Shown: positions 1 through 13,024 of the stretch, in pieces | How the letters are laid out: the number at the start of each line of letters is the position of its first letter | How positions within the stretch are numbered: position 1 is the stretch's first letter | NCBI GenBank assembly: GCA_934045075.1 | Contig: OW203726.1 | Location: 10,263,527 to 10,327,526 of the forward strand | Origin: Yponomeuta sedellus | Lineage: Eukaryota > Arthropoda > Insecta > Lepidoptera > Yponomeutidae | DNA length: 64,000 nt | Direction of reading: 5' to 3' | Translations under genes and position numbers: made by a program | Notes under the pieces: model-generated | The model's database searches: none | The model's input: only the letters and a program-made list of their open reading frames with translations | Told to the model about the DNA's origin: nothing

Positions 1-947
1 AGTACAGTGCCCCCCTTGCGAAAGAACGAACTTTTTTTTTATAAAAGCGGCTCAGTCTTCATGCAAAACTCTTCTTAGGTTTAAATGATGCCGTATGAAA
101 TGTAAATATTAACTATGTCTTATCGATAACATCTTTAAAAAAAAAGTTATTATTTCTTAACACGAAAGAAATGTTTTTTACATACGGTTTCTGAGTGATG
201 CGACAGCATCAAATTAATTTAGCGCGTATTGATAGTAACATAGAAGTACGGGTAGGTACCTACTAGCCAACTATAAAGACCATAACTCCGCAGCTCGGAA
301 AAGTTTTATTTTACAAGATTGTTATTTGATTTGATTGATATGGTGCAGATAGTATTCAGAAACGCTGCAATTCAAGTTTGTTTGTTTTCCAGTTGTCTCT
401 CGCATTGTACATTTTACTAACTCTAGATAGATAGATAGAAGATCACTGTTTTATATTTACGAACTTTGCGGTTGAAGTACCATTCGATACGATAGCGAAA
501 CAAAGATCAGACTCCATATTTTTGGGTTCCGTAGTCAAAAAGAAACCCTTATAGTTTCGTCATATCCATCAGACTGTCAGACTGTCCGCGATTTACCACA
601 GCGACGATTTGTACTGTAAAACTGAAATTTGTCATATAAGTACCTATAAACAATTAATTATGCCAACAAAATAATAGCACAAACATATTTATTAGGTAAA
701 ACGTAGTTACTTAAAAATTTTTGAAATAAAACTTTCGTAAGCACAACCCACCTATCTCGGCGCGGGCGCGCCGCGCGCTTGCCCGTAGTGTGAGACAAGC
801 AACCGACGACGCGAGCTCCGTCTCTGCTCACCATGATTAAGCTCTGCGAATCGGAGCGAAACCTGGTCGGACTTTTCCGATATAACAAAAAAATTAACGT
901 CCCTACATTTTTGCATCCGTATTTTTTTCCGGATGCCTCCGCGTACA
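1..947. other. No gene seen; AT-rich DNA with a GC-rich patch
   Basis: AT-rich sequence with no convincing coding frame. A short GATA run lies near 425-440. A GC-rich patch at about 750-945 stands out from its surroundings. Its 104-codon minus-strand frame has no recognisable protein character and runs into the inverted repeat at 948, so I treat the patch as old repeat sequence. Confidence 0.5.
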
Positions 948-1156
948 GTGCGTTCACATTAACTTGACGCATGAGAGAATTGGTAACAAGGACATAATAT
1001 GTGAATTAGCTTTTGGACCTAATCGGAAGATGGTTAAACAAGCCCTCAATCCTTTTATTTTCCCCAAGTAATGGGAATGATTTCTTATTTAACATGGTAA
1101 CAGTAAATATCTCAGTGTTACCAATTCTCTCACGCGTCAAGTTAATGTGAACGCAC
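948..1156. mobile_element. MITE-like element with 40-bp terminal inverted repeats
   Basis: Arms 948-987 and 1117-1156 are reverse complements over 40 bp with one mismatch (an A/G difference in GACGCRTGAG). The 129-bp interior is AT-rich and non-coding. This architecture fits a non-autonomous DNA transposon. I could not identify a clear target duplication, so the superfamily is unknown. Confidence 0.7.
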
Positions 1157-4100
1157 AATAGTGTAACGGTGCAAACCTCTTTACACCATTTTTATATTTC
1201 TTAATTCTGTGTATCATTTTCCAAATTTAAAATTACGTCACCCATTTTTGAGATTTCCTTGATTTTTTTAGCACATATCATTAGCACTTCACATTACCAC
1301 TAGGCCAGACCATATAAATCGTCCTTTACCTGCTTATCCTGTTTTGTTACCAAGTTTTCTGTTTATAATATAAATAAAACACATTTTAATTAATACACAC
1401 ATTTAAAGTCGTTCCAGTTTTATTATTTATAAAACGCTTTATAACATCACACACCTAAAGTATTGAAAATTTCTCTAGCATATACCATAGTGTAGAATAT
1501 CATTGGATATCTGAAATGTTAAAAGATTTTTAAATCTAAGGACCCATTTGCGAATTATTACACATTAAAGCAAAAATTCGAGGCACTTTAGTATAGTTAG
1601 GAGTTTTTTTGTCCATTTTTTCTCCTAAATGATCTAGATTTTGTAATGGACACCTAGTTTGAATTGTAACGTTCATTAAGCCGCAGTTTCTGTGCTACTT
1701 TGAATAAAACCTTTTCATTTCATTTCATTTCAAAGCGCGTTGAAGTTGGGCGTCCCGCCCCCTCTCCCGGCTTAGTGGTTAATTGTAGAAACGTGAAAAA
1801 ATTTAGGGCAGTTGCACTTATTATAATAAACTTTAAAGGAAAACTATCAGGGCTAAGTAGGCTTTATACCTAAGTTAAAAAAGTAATAGGCGACCAACTT
1901 ATTATAAATTGAAAACTTCGTGCAAATTTTATAGAACAGGACATTAAAGAAGTTGTTAGTTCGGTAGAGCAAGTAGTTCAAAAACCCCTTTTTCTACATA
2001 AATATACTAGTGCTCGTGGTGCGACAGATAAGCAGGGACACGATTCTGTTAGCACATTATAGTACCATGACAGATACCTGGTCGGGTCACGTGGGGTTGT
2101 TTTCATACCATTGACGCTTAGAAGGTCCAATATATGAAGGCGCGTTGACTTGAAGCAGCAAAGAAATTAAATTGCCATGTTCATTCAATTGTCATTGCAC
2201 CACAATGCACTAGCAGAATCTAGGGCCTGCTTAGGTGCTCCGGTCAAGCATCCGTAAATAAATACATAGACTGCTTAATTTTATTCTCCGTTTTGGGTCT
2301 GCCGCACTTTGGTAAAAACATAAAGTGGCAACGCAACCAAGCGAGCATTCGTGGAAACACCGTCTTTGTAGAAAAATTGTATTGAGGAAAAAAACGTTTC
2401 GGCTTATTTCTTGCACGCGGCCGTTTCCGGTTACGCACTAACAAACCAGGTGTGCGTGCGTGTACAAATTGCTCGTATGTCGTGAAAGAATTGTATACTT
2501 AACCACCAATTGCATACGGCCTCGTTTGTACTATGCCATTGTTGAATAAAATATTAGGGTTCAGCTGAAAAACTTTTGTTTTCCGGCTCTCATTAAGTCA
2601 GTCTCACTTTACGAGGATCCTTTGACTGTTCGAACGAGGCTCAATGGTGCCATTGTTTAAAAGCAGCTCTTGCCGATATATGAGGAACTGACAAAGACAA
2701 TTAAATCTCATCCGGATTTAATATTCTTACAAAAGCTTTCAAAGGTGCTTGTAGTACCTTCAGCTATACGGTAGAGCTTATTTGGTACCTGCCTTGACCT
2801 CGTAGTACGCAAATTTCGTGGAAACACGGATGGTTGCAGGTGTGGGCATTAAATTGCTTATCAAAATGCGTCGGCTTCTTATATTTAATTTCATTTATCC
2901 AATACATTCATGAACAATTAACAGAAGATACAGAAAGTTACTGTAGCTGTAACTTAGGTTTCAACTTCGTATAGGCAGAGCCCCAACATCGTGTAAAGTG
3001 AAAATGTTTTTTTTTAATAATTTTGTTTCGTTAATCAACTAATGTAACAACCTTCCAATCTGATGACCTTATAAGGGTATATCAGATTGGAATGTTGGCG
3101 TTACAATTATAAAGCATGCAAGTTTATACATTGATTAACCTAGTCTTTGTGTACCTAGGTAATTATAAATCTTTATCAATAGTAGTAGCATTTGTTATCA
3201 TATTGTCACATTACAATATAAGGAAAGGCATTATATGGTCCTGGATTCGATTCCGGTATATACAAATGGCTTTGTTCTTAATGTAAGTTACATATATTAG
3301 TGACATTGTAGCAGATATTTTGTTTTCTATGCAATATTTTGTCCTATGCTTTCTTTGTACAAATTTTATTATAAGTAACAACTTGTAATAAGATTTGTTA
3401 CGTTTGATATACGTGTATGTAAATATGTGGTATATCTAGGTATCTATGACATTGATATCACATCTACTATGTTTCCAAAATATACCTGAACGTCGGTTTT
3501 TCAGTAGAGAATTATAAGAAATAAAACAATAAACTAAAAAAATAACAAATTGTTCCCTTTTCCTCTTTACATGTTATTTGAAATAATCCGCAGCGTTTTT
3601 TGTACCACCTTATATATAAGGCGATTATTATTGAAGAAGAAAATACGACCCTTTTTTCTGACGTTGCCTATATTTTGGGAATAGAATCGGAAAACAGATG
3701 TGCAAACATGATGCTCAAATATTATCCCTTTTTCATGCGAGAGAAACGTTTTATCATTTCATTTTCAGAGGTCCTTCGAAAACAGAATACGAAATAAGAG
3801 CGCCATGCGGTTCGATGTTTCTATACCAGGTGGGTAAAATAAATAAAAGCTCCAATACTTACTCAGATTCAATTAGAATCAAAGTAAATACTGAAGCTTT
3901 TGTTTATTGAATGAGGTGTGGTTGGCTCATAAGCTGCTTAGTGAGACTAAAACCAAGACTCTACGAAAAACAACATACGCAATAAAAGGGAAATTAAATG
4001 AAAAATAAAAACCGACTTCAAAGAACTACAACAACAAAACAGAGAAATATTTTAAACGACCATTAAATTAATTTAATTTTAAAAAAGCATAGTAAGGAGC

Positions 4101-4729
4101 CGGTGCTCAACTACAAAACCAGCACATACATTTTAGGCATCGACTCCACAATATATTTAGACAGGGTGAGTTTGAATTCGTTCACAGTTTAAGATGAGAT
4201 TCTAACCGTGATTTACATATGTATGTAGTTTAAAATATATATAAAGCATAATATTTATTTTGTTGTAAGCACCAAATAAACAATATCAGGACGAAAAGTA
4301 ACAAAATCAAATAACAATATGGATCGAGCATATAATGGCCGGTGCCGACCAACTCAACTGTTTTCTATTTATTTATGTTTGTGCATATTGGAAGACCGGC
4401 TAATTTTTTATATCACAAAAAAAAATTCAACATTCTCATGCCTAGGCCTAGCTGCGTCGGTCGGTCCCAAATATTCACACATCCACTACACTGTCGTCAA
4501 AAAAATTATGCACTAAATTCAATCAGCCATCGAATACCAACAACTTGTAACAGCAAGTTTTTTGACTTATTTTATATTAATTTGTCTTTTATACTTGGGC
4601 AAACACGGCAAATAGATTGAGATCTTATTTGTTAAAGTCTGACAATTTGTTAGTGAGTTATGAGAGAACATAGAATCGGACAAACAAAAAATCTCACATT
4701 TGAGCTAAACATATTGTCCTCCTTTTGGG
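1157..4729. other. 3.6 kb with no supported gene
   Basis: AT-rich, non-coding by eye. Small frames, such as 65 codons at 3600 and 70 codons at 3698, overlap each other and show no family motif. A 12-bp hairpin (TTCCAATCTGAT and its complement) lies at about 3053-3092. ATTTC repeats near 1710-1730 look like an old retroelement tail. Confidence 0.5.
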
Positions 4730-4905
4730 CCCTGCCTCAGTCAGGTGAAAGAAAAGCATCACTATTAAACAAGGTTGTCTGGAAGAGATCGCTTTTAGCG
4801 ATAAGACCGCCAATTGTATACGGCAATAGCTTAGATGTGTAAGCCTTTTTATTTATTTTGTTTTCTGGTGTGTACAATAAAGAGTTCTAATCTAATCTTA
4901 ACATA
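4730..4905 (+). mobile_element. LINE 3' end (fragment)
   Basis: Contains the block GGTTGTCTGGAAGAGATCGC and ends in GTGTGTACAATAAAGAGT followed by an (ATCTA)-type tail. The same 3' end recurs at 27381-27540 (minus), 37095-37290 (minus, diverged) and 47230-47335 (plus). This is what 5'-truncated non-LTR retrotransposon insertions look like. No coding part remains here. Confidence 0.6.
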
Positions 4906-6844
4906 TAATAGTATATTTCCAAGTGCGGAAAGGCTGTCATTGCAAAGAGTTCCGACAAATGTCTACAGTTGACAGTCGAAACAAGTTGCAATGACGGTTC
5001 CGCACGTGTACTGAACGACTATTTTTAATACAGTTGCGAAAAAAATAAGCAATTTAATAAAGAAAAAATATTTGGAAAATGGCGCCAACCGTTAACGAAC
5101 ATAAGCAGAGATTTGTTTTTCTTCACCCATTCTGGTAGGTAATGGGAACTATGCCCATACAGCCAATTCTTCAGTAGATTTTTTTTATTGATATGAAGTG
5201 AAAATGAAATTTAATGAGATGAAATGAAATGAAACCTAACCTAACTCTATCAATCAAATCATTAAATCTAATATTGAAACAAATTAGTAGCTTCTTTTTA
5301 GAAATATACGTATTTGCATGAATCATAAAAACTTCTATGATTTTTTTTAGTAAAAACTTCATAGTTGTTTTTTCTTTTTAATAGACATTATTTTGACAGT
5401 TGGGAAAGAGAACGCACGAGCTTAGGAAAGGTAAAAAAAGCACGAGAGTGTGCCCACGTCCCTGCAATACGCCACTTTTTGAGCAACTGTATTAAAAAAT
5501 ATTTTGCACATACACAAAAATTTGTTCCCCTCTTAGTGTTAGCAATATTTATTAAACCTATCATGTCATGTAGTTCCAAAATTAATTTTTTCGGGCTTAG
5601 CCTCTCCTTCTCTTTGGAGGCATTCGCTTAATTTCATAAACTCCTCATGAAACAAATTTACTATTTGTGATTATTATCCTACAAGCTGCAACAGGCCTAT
5701 AATATCCATCTAAATTATATTGGCGCTGTAAGATTCTTGTTATTAAAAAAATTGTACTTGCAACAACTTTGAATTTGAATTCATCATTTCGAACCAACAA
5801 CGGTCAGAGATTACGGATATTTATGTCATACCATTGATAATTAATTAATAACACTGTTCACTATGAAAATAAACTTGCTTCAAAATATTGTTAATAATTA
5901 AATCACGCTGCAGACACAACTGTATATTTCATTACAAAATAAAGATATTGAGAAATAATAAATGACATTAAAAATGTCTGAACAGATGCCCTCTTGACCT
6001 AGTTAAGATCCATCCCGATAAAATTAGTTTCAATTAAATATAACGCATCGAACTCGGTCGGGAGCTCCGTTGCTTGACACAGTCAAACTCACACTCAGAC
6101 CAACAAACAGAATAACTTATAACACCCCGTTTTTTAACTCAAGGATTAAATTAGATTTGCCCGCATGGCTGCACATTTATTATGAATAAACAATCTTTAT
6201 GGCACAACTTTACCAAGAAAAGTGATAAAACTTTTTCAGCCTGAACTAACATTTTTACCTCCTTTGGCTTTGTACTTAAGCCAACGTTGCTGGACTCCGA
6301 GAATTTTGGCGACGGAGTTATTCAAGGATCTACACAGACAATATAGTTATATTAGATATATATGTCAAAGTAGTGACATAATGAAAAATGTAATGTCCCT
6401 TTGCAAAAAAAAACAAAGAAGTCCATTACCAACTTGGTAATAGGTACGTTATTACTTAAACTATTTCAGCTAAATGTTTAAAATACATCTTTTCTTTATT
6501 ATAAGAAACATGTGAGCCTAACATTGCAGGTGTAGATGCAGAACGTAACCCGGATTTTGTCACTAGTAATAATTCTCACCTGGAAAGTTCTCGGAGAATA
6601 TTCTCGTATGACGAGAACTTTAAAAAAAAAGTGTGTTATGTGGCTGTGAATAAAAGATAATTCCATTCAGTTATTCAATGGAGCTACGTCCTCGTCTCGT
6701 CATGCGAGAACATTCTTCTCGGACCATCTCTACAGGGTAATTTTGAATTATTTCACTGTTTATAAGAAAACATTGTAACCATTATTAAGATAAGATAAGA
6801 ATATTCTTTCTTGTACACCAGAGTACATGATGTAAAACATGTAT
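4906..6844. other. 1.9 kb with no supported gene
   Basis: AT-rich intergenic DNA. Frames of 60-90 codons occur on both strands near 5171-5631 and 6222-6440. They overlap in opposite directions and look random. No RNA gene or clear repeat boundary was recognised. Confidence 0.5.
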
Positions 6845-7067
6845 AGTCTGTTAGCTTTTAGAATGTACCTCGGCTACTATCGGATATAGTCGGATATATT
6901 CGTGAAATAGAAATATCGGAACTAATATGACAGTTAATTTACATAACTTTTCGAAATAGTGAAGAAAAGTTTTATATAGAGTAGAAAGGAGCATTATACT
7001 CGTGTGCTTTAGGCGAAAACCGAAGCCTACTCTAGAGCCCGAGGTAAATTCTAAAAGCTGATAGACT
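6845..7067. mobile_element. MITE (AGTCTGTTAGC family), copy 1
   Basis: The ends are imperfect inverted repeats of about 30 bp. The left end begins AGTCTGTTAGCTTTTAGAAT and runs to TACCTCGG; the right end is CCGAGGTAAATTCTAAAAGC followed by a diverged AGACT. The interior is non-coding. A second copy is at 18189-18395 and a third enters the window end at 63955, so this is a dispersed family. Confidence 0.7.
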
Positions 7068-7470
7068 GTAAGTAATGTACGATGCTAGTTAAAAACAAAT
7101 TACGTTTCAAAACAATATACGTTTGTTACCCAGAATTACTATATTTCATAAACAACAATATCACGAAATTTTATAATAAAAGTGTCTATGGTCGAAGACG
7201 TCCAACTCAGTTGTTATTTTTTAACACTTTTATTCTAAAACTGCATTTACAGATCTTGTGTACATTGTTCGAAAGTTAAAAATTACTCACTAATATACAA
7301 CGGTGCGTGTTGTAAAGTAGGTACTCTAAAATAAATATATGTTTTACCGCACGCTCCGTTGTTTGACGGCATGCCTATTCTTTACGGTTTTTTTTTATTT
7401 CGATAAAAAATCCACCAAGAAGTGTCACATTACGAGGATTAATAGGCTCAATGATCGAACCTCCTTATCC

Positions 7471-7640
7471 GTCGTCGTCGTCAGGCTAAACTTGTCCACT
7501 GCTGGACATAGCCCTCCCCTAAAGAGTGCCACATTGCGCTATCATAGGGGTAGTGCCCATAATACCCACGCTAGGCATGCGGGTTGGGGATCGCAGTTCG
7601 GTGGAATTGTACTGCAGGGGGCGCTGCTGCCCACCCTCCG
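7471..7640 (-). mobile_element. Retroelement 3' end with GAC-type tail, copy 1
   Basis: Read on the minus strand it ends GTCCAGCAGTGGAC..., then AGCCTGAC followed by GAC triplets. The same body is found at 17895-18022 (GAC tail) and 53309-53485 (GAA tail). The shared body with different triplet tails marks it as the 3' end of a LINE or LINE-dependent SINE. The 194-codon frame over this region is not a gene. Confidence 0.6.
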
Positions 7641-7645
7641 GTTTG

Positions 7646-8600
7646 TGTCCCTTATCCGATTTTTCTCAATACGTTTTGTCTCCACTAAAGCAAAGTTGAA
7701 ACACCACGTTCAAGTAGCGCCATTTGAAATGCCCGCCAAATTATTTATCTATTTAAAGCTCAAAAAAAAGTTTGCAGGGTCGTTAAACCTTTTATTAAAA
7801 ATATTTTTATATTTCGAACGTCAAAGTTGTTGCGACGCGATAATTCGAGTAATAAAGTACTCACGGATTGATGTTTACAAACTTGTGAATTTGGTCCTGA
7901 TTTTCTCCTCCTGGTACTTATGACCTTCACTTCGTTTCGGGCTTGTATATTCGTCTACTTGTTTGTAAACATCAACTCACCGCCCTAGTATCATAAATAT
8001 GTATTAATAATTGTTAACGCGCATCCAACCACAAACATAGTAGAAAATATTTTTTTAAATCATGGTGCATTTATGTAACCACTTTAATTTAATTATTCAT
8101 TATTATTTTTTATAAAAAAAATTATGTAATTACCTATATATGTACAAAAGGTGAACTTAATGCTTAATTTTAACAGTTTCAAACCAAAGGTCAAACATCA
8201 CGAATATTTACAATTTAATTACACCATTACTGATAAATATTGTTTTTCACAATGAAAAGAACATTCCCTTAATTTTTTTGTAACGATACCTCGCTGTAGA
8301 TATAACCTATGACACATTGGGTGGAGTCAGCTGTATGTGATGTGGTCAAGCTTTCATTGTGTTAGTATGAAGGTTTGTTTTTGTTTGTGTCGTGGCTGAA
8401 TGGCCCGTTGTATATGATGTAAATAGTCCTTTAAATTGCAAGCCAACTCTATAATTATGTTATATGACGCCTAGCGTATTCTATTTCTGCGAAGTGGCCT
8501 TTGTGTCAGACGGGATTGAAGGTAATTATTGTTGTCAGTAAATGGTTTAGTGAGTACTAATCTTGTAATACTATAAGGTAATCTACGTCTATCTTACTCA
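7646..8600. other. No gene seen
   Basis: AT-rich sequence, including homopolymer A and T runs near 8050-8130. No coding frame, repeat boundary or RNA gene was recognised. Confidence 0.5.
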
Positions 8601-8604
8601 AAGA

Positions 8605-8737
8605 GCCGGTTTCAGACTTGAGAATTTTGCTAAGAAAATAGTTAACTGTAGTGCTGTCTCTTCGAATTTCTCAGGAAAGCGTGACAGAACGTTACTTAAG
8701 TATTTACTTAGTGAAATACTCAATTCAAAAACCGGCC
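8605..8737. mobile_element. MITE (GCCGGTTTC family), copy 1
   Basis: Begins GAGCCGGTTTCAGACTTGAG and ends with the inverted counterpart CAATTCAAAAACCGGCCC. A second copy in the opposite orientation is at 18418-18551; it shares the internal blocks for TAGTTAACTGTAGT and the GTTCTGTC region. Non-coding. Confidence 0.65.
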
Positions 8738-8937
8738 CATAGTAGACTAGTTTGAATAAGCAAAGCTCGATTGAGAGGCGTCTACCTCAAAGCGTCTCTA
8801 CCAAGTAATTCACGAGTGAATTTCAATACTAGCAGAGCTTAGGACACTGACGTTCTCGCATAAATAGTTCCAATGGTTTCAGTTCCACTGCTTTCAATTA
8901 ATACCAAGGTATTAATCCGTATCTCCGTGCGTCGATC

Positions 8938-9305
8938 TTTAAGGCTTGCGCAGACGAGGGACTATCCCACGAGTACTTTTTTGTTCGTCGATATAGATCT
9001 CTTATAAATTGTATCGAATAACGCACACGAAAGACTAAAAGTACCCTGTACAAAAAGTCCCTCAAATTACCGAGGATATCAAGAGACATGACTGAAGAGA
9101 AAGTTCGGTGTTTTCTATTTAAACGCCTTTTTTTTCAACTTCATGTAAATTACAACACAATGTAATCTCAGAATATTTGCTTCCATAGCGTACGCTTCAC
9201 TCAATTTCCGGGGAACAAATGACCGCACACCGTAGGCGTTGAGTCCGCGACAAGTACTCGGAGGACATTTTTAGGGATAAAAGTCCCTCGTCTGCGCAGG
9301 ACTTT
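8938..9305. mobile_element. Inverted-repeat element with 16-bp perfect core arms
   Basis: GCGCAGACGAGGGACT at 8947-8962 is perfectly complemented at 9282-9297. Similarity extends outward (GGCYT...GCGCAGACG) and inward to TATCCC, giving imperfect arms of about 35 bp around a non-coding interior. It resembles a MITE. The 63-codon frame inside is not convincing. Confidence 0.5.
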
Positions 9306-9307
9306 AG

Positions 9308-9556
9308 GCCGTGTTCAAATTAAACGTATATTCAGCCGGCGAATGGGAGCTGTCTCACTGTGAGCCCCAATGTAAACGTGAAAATACGTAACCAATCAGC
9401 TGCCGCGGCGCGTAATGACGCGTTATATTATTCGGCCGCCGAATGTCGTAATAACGTACTGTCCGTTAAATGTGAACTGGAATACGTATGGAAATACACT
9501 AAACTGTGTAACGCTCGCTCACATTCGGCGGCTGATAGTTAGTTTGGTGTGAACTC
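9308..9556. mobile_element. Possible MITE, GC-rich
   Basis: ATTCAGCCGGCGAATG near the left end is matched imperfectly in inverted orientation by CATTCGGCGGCTGATA near the right end. Outside these lie GTGTTCAAA and a TGTGAAC counterpart. The interior is GC-richer than the flanks. The element assignment is an inference from the inverted repeats only. Confidence 0.4.
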
Positions 9557-9904
9557 ATCATTAGAAGAGGGTATAGGTAGGTATAATAGCTAGCCTGCTG
9601 CTGCGAATTACTATTAAATATAAATACACTATTAAATATAAATAACATAGTAATACAACGAAAGTTATTTTATAGACTTAAGTCAACTGACAGCCGTTAA
9701 CAGTATGGATTAACAGATTGCTTTGTCTTTGAGATACTGGGGTTATTCTATAGATACATTTAAGAAAATCAAATGGGCTTTGATTTCATCGGTGATTTAT
9801 TCAAAATATAGATTTTTTAACACGTTTCTTTGGATTGGTTCCCCTATAAAGTGGTGTATAATATTATTATGAAATAAAAAAAAATGCGTCTTAAAAATAC
9901 TGCA

Positions 9905-9959
9905 TACTAGCTTTTGCCTGCGACTCCATCCGTGTGGACTTTTAAAATTTTATAACCCC
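9905..9959. repeat. RTE-like fragment, left of the BEL insertion
   Basis: The sequence TAGCTTTTGCCTGCGACTCC resembles the start of a common insect RTE-type 3' region. It is interrupted after ACCCC (9955-9959) by the BEL/Pao element. The fragment resumes at 16083 after the second ACCCC, showing that this repeat was the insertion target. Confidence 0.5.
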
Positions 9960-10126
9960 TGTTTGGGCATTAAAACTACGGTTTGCTGTGATACTAAAAA
10001 AAAACACGTTTTATTGCTAAGGTACACATATAAATAATCAAAGATGAGACACAAACATGTTGTGATTTAGAAACTGTATAACGCCATCTAGTGAAATTCA
10101 AAGTAAAACTATTTATGTTTTAAACA
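9960..10126 (-). repeat. BEL/Pao 3' LTR (left copy)
   Basis: This 167-bp LTR carries intact TG...CA ends on the plus strand. Next to it, on the internal side, 10127-10150 reads on the minus strand as TTTGGGGGGCGATA, a plausible polypurine tract just upstream of a 3' LTR. Confidence 0.9.
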
Positions 10127-10156
10127 TATCGCCCCCCAAAGGACGTCAGGCCTTGC

Positions 10157-10383
10157 AACAATGTAACTAACATAGGAACGAAATTTCAAGTTAGCTCCTA
10201 ACTCTGAACCATAGAAAAGAAATAAAATTCAAATGCAAGGCTCTGATACAACTCTTAACAATGTGACAACTAACAACCTTTAACAATGTAACTAACATGG
10301 TAACGAAATTTCAAGTTAACTCTTAACTCTAAAAACCATAGAAAAGAAATAAAACTCAAATGCAAGGCTCTAATACAACTCAA
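10157..10383. repeat. Tandem duplication in the BEL 3' untranslated region
   Basis: The block AACAATGTAACTAACAT... through CAAGGCTCT occurs at 10157 and again at 10282, a period of 125 bp, with several substitutions and small indels. It lies between the integrase C-terminal domain and the LTR and adds no coding sequence. Confidence 0.8.
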
Positions 10384-10405
10384 CTTTTCCTCAAGTATTA
10401 AATGA

Positions 10406-10591
10406 TTAAGTATCTACTGGTAATAAACAAAGTTTGTGAATGACCAAACCATCCCTTCCAGGGTGGGTATGAATAAACCTGCCTAAAAGCCATTTTGATG
10501 GAAGTAATCTACTGTCTCTTATAATTACAATACTGTCCTTTTTAAAATTTTCTTGAATACTAGTCCATTTGTGACGTTTTTGTAACTCCAC
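10406..10591 (-). pseudogene. BEL integrase C-terminal domain (remnant)
   Basis: This 61-codon frame contains KDSIVIIRDSRLLPSKWLLG and ends LCLLPVDT. It matches the pattern of the DUF5641-type domain after BEL integrase (DSVVLI...PLxWKLGRI). Tandem stop codons just upstream separate it from the core integrase frame. It marks the 3' end of the pol coding region. Confidence 0.75.
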
Positions 10592-10691
10592 TAAATACTA
10601 TTAACTCCATTTTCTCCAAAACAATTGTAACTTTTGTTGAAGATACACCCACCTTCGTAAATAAGGTACCTTAAGGGTTTCCAAGTTATCA

Positions 10692-11864
10692 TCAGGCACA
10701 ACAATAGGTATTTCGCCAATCAAAAAATGTCCTGGGGTCAGGCCACTCCGAATCAGCTGACACTGGGGTCAATGGACGAGAGTTCAAGCAACTTTCAATT
10801 TGACATAACAGGGTTGAGTACTCTTCATATGTTAACTTAGAATCCTGTAGCAATCTATTTAAGGGAAACTTGGTAGACTTTATATTGGCCTCCCATAAAC
10901 AACCCATGTGAGGTGCTCCGGCAGGATTAAATTGCCACTCAGTCCCGTCCTTAGCTAACAAATCTGCTATCTCTAATGGTAGATTGTTATTAGCCTTGTG
11001 AAACAAATCCTTGAGTTCCTTACTTGCACCTACAAAGTTTGTTCCACAATCACTTAAAAGCTTGTGGCAGTGGCCTCTTCGTGCTGTGAAGCGCCTAAAT
11101 GCTGCCAAAAATGCATCGCTACTCAAACCGGTAACTAATTCTAAATGAATAGCTTTTACAGCTGTACAAATAAAAAGAGCAATGTAACCTTTAATAGTAG
11201 TTTTTGAACCACGGCCACTGAATGATTTCAAATTGACAGGGCCTGCAAAGTCAACACCGCTGATACTAAATGGTCGTTGAGGTGTAACCCTTTCCTTAGG
11301 TAAGTTTCCCATTAACTGTGAACCAAGCTTGGGAGAATGTCTACGACATATTACACATTCATGGATACATGTCTTAACCAGATACTTTACTCCAATTATA
11401 TGAAATTTGCTCTTAATGAAATTTAACATTAATTGTATACCTCCATGCAAAGTTTTGTAATGAGCATCTCTGGCAACGAGATAAGCTAATCTACAATTTT
11501 TAGACAGGATCATAGGGTGTTTTTGATCAATCCTCAAATTACAAAATTCTATTCTCCCACCTACTCTTAATACATTGTCACCATCAACATATGGGTTCAA
11601 ACATACAATTTTCTTACCATTATCTAATCTTTTCAACTCATTTAGTTTGCCCTTCTCTTTAATGACTTTTATTTCTTGGATAAAATCTTTCCTTTGAGAC
11701 ATTTTTGTCAAACATTTTAATGAATTGCTTAATTCTGCTGTAGTTAAATATGAAGGAAATTGTAATTTTGTATTCGTTCTCATTTTGTGTTTGCTAATAA
11801 CTATAAATCTTAATAAATAAGCTACTTTGCGAACAAGTCTGGTAAGCTTAGAGTATCTGTCCAT
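10692..11864 (-). pseudogene. BEL integrase core (frame-broken)
   Basis: A 390-codon frame. It holds the zinc-binding region (HYKTLHGG, then CIHECVIC) and catalytic-core motifs GVDFAGP (first Asp), LSDCGTNFVGA (second Asp) and HMGCLWEANIKS (Glu). The integrase acts on the cDNA ends of the element. Close to the 3' end, after LNSRPLTPVSADS, the reading frame shifts: the expected continuation lies in another frame over about 10620-10730. The frame start at 11864 is only the first Met after a disrupted junction with RNase H; a stop and a frame change lie between 11865 and 12001. Confidence 0.9.
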
Positions 11865-12001
11865 AATATTGTCTGTGTTACACTGATCACTTAGGACACT
11901 TCCACTTACACACCGTAACTCATTTATAACAGTACTGCAAATTTTGGTATTTGAAGCCTTCTTCTCTAATTATGTGGGTTCAACAGTACTGTATTCATGC
12001 T

Positions 12002-13024
12002 TTATAGGCAATTCAGCCAGGTAGGACCGTTCCACCACAAATGATAATCTGGAAGCTCTGAAAGCGAGGTACCGCGTGAAGCGACATCAGCAGGATTTTC
12101 CTGTGAAGTAACATGATGACATCTTTCTGTATCAACTATATTAGTGATTTCTGTTACTCGATTTGCCACAAATGTAGTCCAGTAGGTGGCCGGTCGCTGT
12201 AGCCATGCTAAGTCTATTGTAGCATCCGTCCAAGCGTAGATATCTTGTATTGGAATGCTGAGTGCATTTTTTATTCGACTCAACAATTTTGCCAGTAACA
12301 CAGCTCCACACAACTCTAATCGTGGGAGAGAAATCTGTTTGACTGGTGCCATTTTAGTCTTTGCTTCTATAATAGTAACTGTAATTGTCTCTGGTGTTAT
12401 AACTCTGCAGTACACCACAGCTGAATATGCTATTGTGGACGCATCTGAGAAACCATGTAGTTCCACCTTTTGTGTGTCCTCAGTGATACCAATCCATCGT
12501 CTCAGTTGTATTGTTGGCATAGTTGTTAATTCTTCACGATAGGTTTGCCATGAGTGTAGTGGATGGTCAGGAAGTACATAATCCCAGTCTAACCTTTCGA
12601 TCCATAGCTTTTGAAGCATACTCTTTACAACAACCGCAATAGGTGCCAACCAACCAGTGGGATCAAAAATGCTAGCAATATCGCGAAGGACTGCCCTTTT
12701 TGTGGGGCGTTCTGTCATTGACGGAATGTCGATTCTCAGTAGAAAGGCATCGGTGTCTCCATTCCATCTGAGACCAAGTATTTTGCGTTCATCCTGTGGC
12801 GCGCCCTCTATTTGTGTGCTATTAGAAGCCCATTTGTGAAGTGAAAATCCTCTCTTTTCTAACAATTTTGTGATTTCTTCCTTAAGATCTATGACCTTGG
12901 ATATTGAGTGCTGCCCAGTTAGAAGATCATCCATATAAAAATCTCTCAACACAGTGTCTACTACCTTGTCATCAAATTTGCCTCTCTCATCTTCAGCAAG
13001 CTGTTTGAGTGTTTTTATAGCCAA
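12002..13024 (-). pseudogene. BEL reverse transcriptase palm end and RNase H
   Basis: A 340-codon frame beginning in the RT after the YGTS region. The catalytic box is FYMDDLLTG near the N-terminus. Next come the connection segment with DIASIFDPTGWLAPI and an RNase H-like region (LHGFSDASTIAYSAVVY). It is out of frame with the preceding 13015-13569 segment: a two-base gain or one-base loss near 13065 (plus strand) interrupts the RT just before the YMDD box. Confidence 0.9.

Noticed and set aside
7339..7923. A 194-codon plus-strand gene
   Set aside because: It crosses the antisense of a retroelement 3' end, has low-complexity flanks and shows no domain.
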